Source: Chloroflexota bacterium (lineage in GTDB: Bacteria > Chloroflexota > Dormibacteria > Aeolococcales > Aeolococcaceae). From it: DNA of 14,739 bases. The notes under the pieces were generated by a model, which saw only the letters and a program-made list of their open reading frames with translations, made no database searches and had not been told where the DNA came from. Shown here piece after piece: positions 6,460 to 11,694 of this stretch. Position 1 is the stretch's first letter; each line of letters starts with the position of its first letter. The translations under genes were made by a program, and so were the position numbers. The stretch lies in NCBI GenBank assembly GCA_003491925.1, contig DNAU01000033.1, positions 1 to 14,739 on the forward strand, in the 5' to 3' direction.

Positions 6460-6491
6460 ACCCACCGCACGGGTCGCGTGGCCGGCGGCGG

Positions 6492-6510
6492 CGCCGCGAT
6501 CGCAGCGGCG
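6492..6510 (+). terminator. Weak hairpin after the cysteine-rich gene
   Basis: CGCCGC (6492-6497), a 7-base loop and GCGGCG (6505-6510) lie 33 bases after the stop codon. There is no T-run. It is plausible as a transcript end before the separate thrS promoter, but short GC palindromes are common in this DNA. Confidence 0.3.
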
Positions 6511-6562
6511 GGGACCTGCGCGCTGGCGCGATGAACGTCGCCGGGTGGTCGCCGTGCCGGGC

Positions 6563-6591
6563 GCGACCTCGGACCACCGCTTCCGTACAAT
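6563..6591 (+). promoter_or_regulatory. thrS promoter GCGACC-N17-TACAAT, near-leaderless
   Basis: TACAAT (6586-6591) matches TATAAT at five of six bases. GCGACC (6563-6568) keeps the central GAC of the -35, with an ideal 17-base spacer. Only nine bases separate the -10 from the thrS ATG, so transcription should start at or within a few bases of the start codon. A 7-bp inverted repeat, GGTGGTC (6544-6550) and GACCACC (6572-6578), flanks the -35. Confidence 0.6.
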
Positions 6592-6600
6592 GCGGCCACC

Positions 6601-8409
6601 ATGCCTGAGGAGGTCGACGATGCCGCCGAGGCCGGCCTGCCCCTGGAGGCCCCGGTCGAGCTGAGCCTGGACATCCTGCGCCACAGCGCCGCCCACCTGA
6701 TGGCCGCGGCGGTCTGCGAGCTCTTCCCCGGGACCCAGTACGACGTCGGTCCGGCCATCGAGGACGGCTTCTTCTACAACTTCCTGCTCCCCGACGACCG
6801 GCACCTCTCGGAGGTTGACCTGGTCGCGGTCGAGGAGCGCATGCGGGCGCTGGCGGCCCGACGGATCCCCTACCAGCGCGAGGTGCTCGCTCGCGATCGG
6901 GCCCGGAGCCTCTTCGAGGCGATGGGTCAGAGCTTCAAGGTCGCCATCATCGACCGCCTCGGCGAGGAGGTCGAGAGCGTCGCCGTCTACCGCACCGGCG
7001 ACTTCGTGGACCTCTGCCGCGGTCCCCACGTCGCCGACAGCGGCCTGCTGACCACCGTCAAGCTGCTCCGCGTCGCCGGGGTCTACTGGCGCGGCGACGA
7101 GGCCAACCCCCAGCTCCAGCGGATCTACGGGACGGCGTGGCTGACTCCCGGGGACCTGGCGGCGTACCTGGAGCGGCTCGCCGAGGCCGAGCGTCGCGAC
7201 CACCGCCGCCTCGGTCGCGAGCTGGAGATGTTCCACTTCGAACCCTCGGCCCCGGGCATGCCCTACTGGCTGCCCAACGGCGTCATCGTGCTCAACGAGC
7301 TGATCGACTTCTGGCGCCGGGACCACCGCGCCCGCGGCTACCACGAGGTGATGACCCCGCTGATCAACGAGAAGGCGCTGTGGGAGACCTCCGGCCACTG
7401 GGACCACTACCGCGAGGACATGTTCCTGTTCCCGGTGGACGAGCAGACCACCTACGGTCTGAAGCCGATGAACTGCCCCAACGCCCATGTCGTCTTCAAC
7501 CTGCGCCGTCACAGCTACCGGGAGCTGCCGCTGCGCTACTCCGACATCGATCCGCTCCACCGCTTCGAGCGCTCGGGGACCTTGCACGGGCTGCTGCGGG
7601 TGCGCAAGTTCATGCAGGACGACGCCCACATCTTCGTCACCGAGGAGCAGATCGAGGGGGAGTACGCGCGCATCCTGGAGATCACCCGGATCTATTACGG
7701 CATCTTCAACCTCGAGTACTCGCTGCGTCTGGGGACGCGACCGACGGACTTCATGGGTGACCCCGAGACCTGGGACCGGGCCGAGGCTGCGCTGCTGCGC
7801 ATCCTGGAGGCCAACGCCGGCATCCCCTTCACCGTGGAGGCGGGGGAGGGGGCGTTCTACGGGCCGAAGATCGACATCCTGATGAAGGACGCCATCGGCC
7901 GCTCCTGGCAGACCGGGACCATCCAGCTCGACTTCCAGCAGCCACGCCGCTTCGGCTGCGAGTACATCGACGCCTCGGGGGCGGCGCGCACCCCGGTCAC
8001 CATCCACCGCGTCATCTACGGATCCCTGGAGCGCTTCGTCGGCATCCTCCTCGAGCATTTCGCCGGCCAGCTGCCGCTCTGGCTGGCGGCCGTGCAGGTC
8101 GAGGTGGTGCCGGTGCAGGACGACGTCGAGGCGGTGATGGAGTGCGCCCGCGGCCTCGCCGGGCGGCTGGAGGCGGCCGGACTGCGGGCGGCCCTCAGCG
8201 ACCACCCGGGCGAACGGATGCAGGCGCGGATCCGCGACGCCGAGCTGCGCAAGGTGCCCTACGTCGTGGTGGTGGGCAAGCGTGACGTGGAGCGGGGCGA
8301 CGATGTGGTCACGGTGCGCGACACCCGCCGCGGCGGGACCGCGCAGCGGAGCGTCGCCGAGCTCGTCGCCGTGCTCTCGGAGGAGGTCGCGAGCCGCCGG
8401 CCCGGCTGA
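6601..8409 (+). CDS. thrS: Threonyl-tRNA synthetase lacking the TGS domain
   Basis: This class II synthetase charges tRNA-Thr and edits mischarged Ser-tRNA-Thr. The 602-residue protein opens with a short acidic segment and enters the N2 editing domain directly. Its editing residues are present: H28/H32 in HSAAH and C139/H143 in CRGPH. The catalytic domain keeps the zinc ligands C292 (MNCPN), H343 (QDDAH) and H469 (TIHR), motif 2 around GLLRVRKF, and an anticodon-binding domain at the C terminus ending near VVVVGKRD. The N-terminal TGS domain (about 60 residues in E. coli) is missing. ATG 6601 is preceded by no Shine-Dalgarno but by a -10 box nine bases away, so the mRNA is probably leaderless or nearly so. 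I saw no clear T-box leader upstream. It is followed after 42 bases by tlyA. Confidence 0.96.
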   Translation: MPEEVDDAAEAGLPLEAPVELSLDILRHSAAHLMAAAVCELFPGTQYDVGPAIEDGFFYNFLLPDDRHLSEVDLVAVEERMRALAARRIPYQREVLARDRARSLFEAMGQSFKVAIIDRLGEEVESVAVYRTGDFVDLCRGPHVADSGLLTTVKLLRVAGVYWRGDEANPQLQRIYGTAWLTPGDLAAYLERLAEAERRDHRRLGRELEMFHFEPSAPGMPYWLPNGVIVLNELIDFWRRDHRARGYHEVMTPLINEKALWETSGHWDHYREDMFLFPVDEQTTYGLKPMNCPNAHVVFNLRRHSYRELPLRYSDIDPLHRFERSGTLHGLLRVRKFMQDDAHIFVTEEQIEGEYARILEITRIYYGIFNLEYSLRLGTRPTDFMGDPETWDRAEAALLRILEANAGIPFTVEAGEGAFYGPKIDILMKDAIGRSWQTGTIQLDFQQPRRFGCEYIDASGAARTPVTIHRVIYGSLERFVGILLEHFAGQLPLWLAAVQVEVVPVQDDVEAVMECARGLAGRLEAAGLRAALSDHPGERMQARIRDAELRKVPYVVVVGKRDVERGDDVVTVRDTRRGGTAQRSVAELVAVLSEEVASRRPG

Positions 8410-8451
8410 GCGGGGGGCTCGACCTCCCGCCGACGGCAGCTCGCCCCCGCC

Positions 8452-9216
8452 GTGCCGCGCCGCCTCCGCAGGCTCGCCGACCTGGTCGCCGAGCTCGGCC
8501 TGGAGGGTGACCCGGCGACGCTCGTCTCCTCGGGCGAGATCGAGGTGGAGGGCTTCACGGTCACCAACCCCGAGGCCCGGGTGGCGGCCGGGGCACGGGT
8601 CGCACGGCGCCAGGCCCCGGCGCTGCGCGGGGAGGCCAAGCTGCGCGCCGCCCTCGGCGCCTTCGACGTTGCCGTCGCCGGCCGGGTGGCGCTGGACGTC
8701 GGCGCCGCGGCGGGCGGCTTCACCCGGGTGCTGCTGGAGGCGGGGGCGCGGCGCGTCTACGCGGTCGACGCCGGCCACGGCCAGCTGCTGGGGTCGCTGC
8801 GTCAGGACCCGCGGGTGGTGAACCTGGAGGCGACCAACGTCGCCGCCCTCGATCGGGAGCTGATCCCGGAGGTGATCGAGGTGGTGACGGTCGACGTCTC
8901 CTACCTCTCGCTGAGCGCCGCCCTGGCCCAGCTCGCATCCCTCGATCTGGCCCCCGGCGCCGACCTGGTCGGCCTGGTGAAGCCGATGTTCGAGCTGCGC
9001 CGGGCCACCGCGCCGGTGGACGACGTCAGCCTCGACGCCGCGCTGGCGGCGGCCATCGCAGGGGCCGTCCGGGCGGGGTGGGGGGCGATGGCCAGCATGG
9101 TCTCGCCGGTGCTCGGGGCGAGGGGCGCCCGCGAGCTGCTGCTGCATGCCCGCCGGGGGCCGGCGGCACCACCGGAGGGCCACCCGGGCGGCGGCGCGGC
9201 GGTCCCGGCTCCGTGA
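8452..9216 (+). CDS. tlyA: TlyA-family rRNA 2'-O-methyltransferase (S4 + FtsJ-like)
   Basis: TlyA enzymes 2'-O-methylate C1409 of 16S and/or C1920 of 23S rRNA, a modification linked to capreomycin sensitivity; some were first called hemolysins. The 254-residue protein has an N-terminal S4-like RNA-binding region (about 5-52, with SGEIEVEG) and a Rossmann methyltransferase domain with the SAM motif DVGAAAGGF at 82-90. The FtsJ-type catalytic set K-D-K-E can be placed at K63, D148 (VDVSYLSL), K177 (LVKPMFE) and E228. The S4 part lacks the usual opening RLD and is divergent, and the proline/glycine-rich last 18 residues look disordered. GTG 8452 is the likely start. Its Shine-Dalgarno is weak, and no better start gives a complete S4 region. 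Which rRNA is methylated is not decidable here. Confidence 0.85.
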   Translation: MPRRLRRLADLVAELGLEGDPATLVSSGEIEVEGFTVTNPEARVAAGARVARRQAPALRGEAKLRAALGAFDVAVAGRVALDVGAAAGGFTRVLLEAGARRVYAVDAGHGQLLGSLRQDPRVVNLEATNVAALDRELIPEVIEVVTVDVSYLSLSAALAQLASLDLAPGADLVGLVKPMFELRRATAPVDDVSLDAALAAAIAGAVRAGWGAMASMVSPVLGARGARELLLHARRGPAAPPEGHPGGGAAVPAP

Positions 9217-9260
9217 GCCGGTGCTGGCGCCGTTCAGGCGGTCCGGCCCGGTGACCGGAG

Positions 9261-9289
9261 TTTGGCGCCGGCGGCGCCCGTGGTATGCT
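9261..9289 (+). promoter_or_regulatory. infC operon promoter TTTGGC-N17-TATGCT
   Basis: TATGCT (9284-9289) is a good -10 of TAnnnT form, with a poor but correctly spaced -35 (TTTGGC, 9261-9266). A palindrome GGCGCC-GGC-GGCGCC (9264-9278) fills the spacer; it could be the tlyA transcript end or an operator. A start near 9296 would give an infC leader of about 140 bases. Confidence 0.5.
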
Positions 9290-9303
9290 CCGCCGCTGAC
9301 GCC

Positions 9304-9360
9304 ATGAGCGCCGCCAAGAGGGTCCGTGCGGTACGGCCCCACCTTCCGGGTCCGCCTTGA
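9304..9360 (+). other. Possible 18-codon leader peptide in the infC leader
   Basis: ATG 9304 to TGA 9358-9360 would encode MSAAKRVRAVRPHLPGPP. It has no strong Shine-Dalgarno. Its stop lies in a dyad, ACCTTC (9341-9346) and GAAGGT (9359-9364), and 20 bases before the intrinsic terminator stem. This is the arrangement expected if ribosome position on a leader peptide governed termination, but short open frames are frequent in this DNA. Confidence 0.3.
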
Positions 9361-9380
9361 AGGTCCAGCCGCCCCAGCCT

Positions 9381-9405
9381 GGATAGCGGAAGCTATCCGT
9401 TTTTT
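9381..9405 (+). terminator. Intrinsic terminator in the infC leader (likely attenuator)
   Basis: A perfect 7-bp stem GGATAGC/GCTATCC (9381-9387, 9392-9398) with a GGAA loop is followed by G and six T. It is the only textbook T-tailed terminator in the window. It lies between the promoter and the infC start rather than after a gene. In Bacillus the infC-rpmI-rplT leader terminates under L20 control, so an analogous feedback switch is likely, though I see no proven L20-binding fold. Confidence 0.8.
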
Positions 9406-9422
9406 GTTTCAGCCGGTTTTTC

Positions 9423-9440
9423 GGGAGGTCCCACCCCATC
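9423..9440 (+). promoter_or_regulatory. Shine-Dalgarno and AUC start codon of infC
   Basis: GGGAGG (9423-9428) is followed after nine bases by ATC (9438-9440). No ATG, GTG or TTG lies in frame between the upstream stop TAG (9384-9386) and TTG 9477, and starting at 9477 would delete the conserved RVNDQIR. AUC is therefore the best start. Confidence 0.75.
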
Positions 9441-10073
9441 GCATTCCGAGAGCTGCGGGTCAACGACCAGATCCGGTTGCCCATGGTCCGACTCTTCGAT
9501 GACACCACCCAGGAGGCGTTCGGGATCGTTCCTCTGGAACGAGCCAAGCAGCTGGCCCTCGAGCGGGAGCTCGACCTGGTCGAGGTAGCCCCTCAGGCCC
9601 AGCCCCCGGTGTGCCGGCTGATGGACTACGGGCGGTTCAAGTTCGAGGCCCTGAAACGGGAGAAGGAGAGCCGCCGCGAGCACAACGTCATCACCGTCAA
9701 GGAGATGAAGCTCCGGCCGAAGATCTCGGAGCACGATTTCCAGACCAAGTTCGGCTACGTCAGGCACTTCCTGGAGGAGGGTGACAAGGTCAAGCTGACC
9801 ATCGTCTTCCGGGGCCGGGAGCTGGTCCACCAGGAGTACGGGCGCAGGCTGCTCGACCGGATGGCCGAGGAGCTCCACGCCCTGGCCGCCGTGGAGCGCA
9901 ACGCCCTGGTCGAGGGCCGGAACATGACCATGATCCTGAGCCCGGTCCACAAGAAGCCGAGCAAACCCGGAGCGGCGCGAGCCGAGGAGGATCGGGACCC
10001 GGAGGCCGTCGCGGCCGCCGGCGACCCGGATGCCGAAGGGAACCAGCCAGATGCCCAAGATTCGCAACCATAG
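9438..10073 (+). CDS. infC: Translation initiation factor IF-3 with AUC start codon
   Basis: IF3 binds the 30S subunit, prevents 50S joining and discriminates against wrong start codons and tRNAs. Read from ATC 9438, the 211-residue protein opens MAFRELRVNDQIR, matching the universal N-terminal RVNxxIR. It then shows GIVPLERAKQLA, the DLVEVAPQAQPPVCRLMDYG signature, and the C-terminal domain with KEMKLRP, FLEEGDKVK and FRGREL. About 30 acidic, alanine-rich residues extend past the usual end (after SPVHKK). IF3 genes commonly use rare start codons (AUU in E. coli) so that excess IF3 represses its own translation. AUC would serve the same purpose. The end overlaps the rpmI start by 23 bases. 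A promoter and terminator-bearing leader precede it. Confidence 0.95.
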   Translation: MAFRELRVNDQIRLPMVRLFDDTTQEAFGIVPLERAKQLALERELDLVEVAPQAQPPVCRLMDYGRFKFEALKREKESRREHNVITVKEMKLRPKISEHDFQTKFGYVRHFLEEGDKVKLTIVFRGRELVHQEYGRRLLDRMAEELHALAAVERNALVEGRNMTMILSPVHKKPSKPGAARAEEDRDPEAVAAAGDPDAEGNQPDAQDSQP

Positions 10074-10248
10074 GGGTACCAAGAAGCGCTTTCGCGTGAC
10101 CGCCACCGGCAAGGTGATGCGGCGCCACGCGATGCAGTCGCACATCCTTCAGAAGAAGAGCCAGAAACGGAAGCGGCTGTTCGCGGGTGAGACCGCGGTG
10201 TCGGCCGCCGATGTGCGCAAGGTGCTCCGCAACGCCCCGTATCTTTAA
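10051..10248 (+). CDS. rpmI: 50S ribosomal protein L35
   Basis: This is a 65-residue, strongly basic protein of the large subunit, opening MPKIRNHRGTKKRFRVTATG, the family signature (typically MPKxKTHxGxxKRF). ATG 10051 is the conserved start; an in-frame ATG at 10030 would add seven non-conserved residues. The gene begins inside the last 23 bases of infC in another frame, so its translation is probably coupled to that of IF3. GAAGGGA (10035-10041) gives a moderate Shine-Dalgarno. It is followed after 12 bases by rplT, and in model bacteria L20 represses this whole unit. Confidence 0.97.
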   Translation: MPKIRNHRGTKKRFRVTATGKVMRRHAMQSHILQKKSQKRKRLFAGETAVSAADVRKVLRNAPYL

Positions 10249-10260
10249 GGAGGTCCCGTC

Positions 10261-10623
10261 ATGGCCAGGGTCAAGCGGGGAGTCACCCAGCGCGCCCGTC
10301 ACAAGCGTGTCCTCGACCGCGCCGAGGGGATGCAGGGCAGCCGCCACCGGTTGCACAAGTCCGCCAACGAGGCGGTCATGCACTCGCTGGCGTACGCCTA
10401 CCGGGACCGCAAGCAGCGCAAGAGCGACATGCGGGGGCTCTGGATCGCCCGGATCAACGCGGCCGCCCGCCAGAACGGGCTCCCCTACAACCAGCTGATG
10501 CACGGGTTGAAGTCGGCCGGCGTCGACATCGATCGCAAGCTCCTGGCCGACCTCGCCGTCGCCGACAGCGACGCCTTCGTCCGGCTGGTGGCAGTGGCCA
10601 AGGACGCCATCTCCGCCGCCTGA
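10261..10623 (+). CDS. rplT: 50S ribosomal protein L20
   Basis: L20 is an early 23S rRNA assembly protein with a long basic N-terminal tail, and it autoregulates its operon in E. coli and Bacillus. The 120-residue protein starts [18 protein letters not shown] and contains [20 protein letters not shown] and the C-terminal globular part ([15 protein letters not shown]), all typical, at standard length. The Shine-Dalgarno AAGGAGGT (10247-10254) is a complete match to the 16S 3' end and overlaps the rpmI stop, six bases before ATG. It is the strongest ribosome site in the window, in keeping with high expression. Confidence 0.98.
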   Translation: MARVKRGVTQRARHKRVLDRAEGMQGSRHRLHKSANEAVMHSLAYAYRDRKQRKSDMRGLWIARINAAARQNGLPYNQLMHGLKSAGVDIDRKLLADLAVADSDAFVRLVAVAKDAISAA

Positions 10624-10656
10624 GGGCGGGCGCCGTGCGACGCGAGGAGAGAGACG

Positions 10657-11694
10657 GTGGCTGAGGGCGTGGTCACCGATGACCTGCACGAGGTCCTCGG
10701 CCGCGGCCTGGATGCGGTGCGCGGCGCCCGTGACCTGGGTGCGCTCGATCAGGTGCGCGCCCGCTACCTGGGCCGGGGTGACGGCGAGCTGACCGTGATG
10801 CGGCGGCGGATCGGCACCATCGCCGATGCCGACGCCAAGCGGCAGTACGGCCTCTCCGTCAACGAGGCCTGCCGGCGGCTCGAGGAGGAGGTGGAGTCGC
10901 GGCACGCGGCGCTGGAGCGCGAGCAGCGCGAGGCCGCGGTCGCCGCCGAGGCCCTCGACCTGACCTGGCCGGCGCCACCGCTCCGGCGCGGTCACCTCCA
11001 CCCCGTGACCCGGATGAGCCGCGAGATCCGAAGGGTCTTCACCCAGCTCGGCTATCTGACCGTGAGCGGTCCCGAGGTCGAGTACGACCGGTACAACTTC
11101 ACGCTCGTCAACATGCCGCCGGGGCACCCGTCCCGCGACACCCAGGACACCTTCTACATCGACGAGTACCGGCTGCTGCGCACCCAGACGTCCCCGGTGC
11201 AGATCCGCGCCATGGTGGCTCTCGGCGCCCCGCTCCGGGTGATCGTGCCGGGCAAGGTCTTCCGGCGCGACAACGACCCCACGCACTCCCCGGTCTTCCA
11301 CCAGGTGGAGGGCCTGCTGGTGGACGAGGGGGTGACAGTCGGCGATCTCAAGGGCACCCTCGAGTTCTTCGCCCGGTCCATCTTCGGTGCCGAGCGTGCC
11401 ATCCGGCTGCGCCCCCACAACTTCTCCTTCACCGAGCCCTCCCTGGAGCTGGACGTCTCCTGCATGGCCTGCGCCGGCGCGGGCTGCCGGCTCTGCAAGC
11501 AGAGTGGCTGGATCGAGGTGCTGGGCAGCGGCATGGTCCATCCCGACGTGCTCCGCAACGGCGGTGTCGACCCCGAGCGCTACACCGGCTTCGCCTTCGG
11601 CTTCGGTATCGAGCGGGCCGCCCAGCTCGCCTACGGGATCGATGACGTCCGGCTTCTCTACGAGAGCGACGTCCGTCTGGTCAGCCAGGGATGA
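10657..11694 (+). CDS. pheS: Phenylalanyl-tRNA synthetase alpha subunit
   Basis: PheS is the catalytic subunit of the (alpha-beta)2 PheRS that charges tRNA-Phe. The 345-residue protein has an N-terminal coiled-coil region (about 20-100, rich in Arg/Glu/Ala), motif 1 in the HPVTRMSREIRRVF region, TSPVQIRAM, motif 2 in GKVFRRDNDPTHSPVFHQVEGL, and motif 3 in FAFGFGIERAAQL. Four cysteines, C269-x2-C272 and C277-x2-C280, form the zinc-ribbon-like insertion common in bacterial PheS just before GWIEVLGSGMVHP. The start is GTG 10657 with GAGGAGA (10644-10650) six bases upstream. The stop overlaps pheT as ATGA, which would help keep subunits equal. Confidence 0.97.
   Translation: MAEGVVTDDLHEVLGRGLDAVRGARDLGALDQVRARYLGRGDGELTVMRRRIGTIADADAKRQYGLSVNEACRRLEEEVESRHAALEREQREAAVAAEALDLTWPAPPLRRGHLHPVTRMSREIRRVFTQLGYLTVSGPEVEYDRYNFTLVNMPPGHPSRDTQDTFYIDEYRLLRTQTSPVQIRAMVALGAPLRVIVPGKVFRRDNDPTHSPVFHQVEGLLVDEGVTVGDLKGTLEFFARSIFGAERAIRLRPHNFSFTEPSLELDVSCMACAGAGCRLCKQSGWIEVLGSGMVHPDVLRNGGVDPERYTGFAFGFGIERAAQLAYGIDDVRLLYESDVRLVSQG

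Noticed and set aside
6460..6600. T-box riboswitch for thrS
   Set aside because: There is no specifier stem, no exact GGGTGGNACCGCG and no terminator, and the best promoter lies downstream of the candidate.
5989..9342. Very long minus-strand open frame (about 1,100 codons) opposite thrS and tlyA
   Set aside because: It mirrors the codons of well-supported + strand genes. Its translation is low-complexity (His/Arg/Gly/Gln-rich) with no domain, and long antisense frames are expected at about 70 % GC.
9477..9485. TTG 9477 or ATG 9483 as the infC start
   Set aside because: Either would remove the conserved RVNDQIR, and neither has a Shine-Dalgarno at proper distance.
10030..10050. ATG 10030 as the rpmI start
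   Set aside because: It adds seven residues not found in L35, whose conserved start MPKIRNHRG is at 10051.
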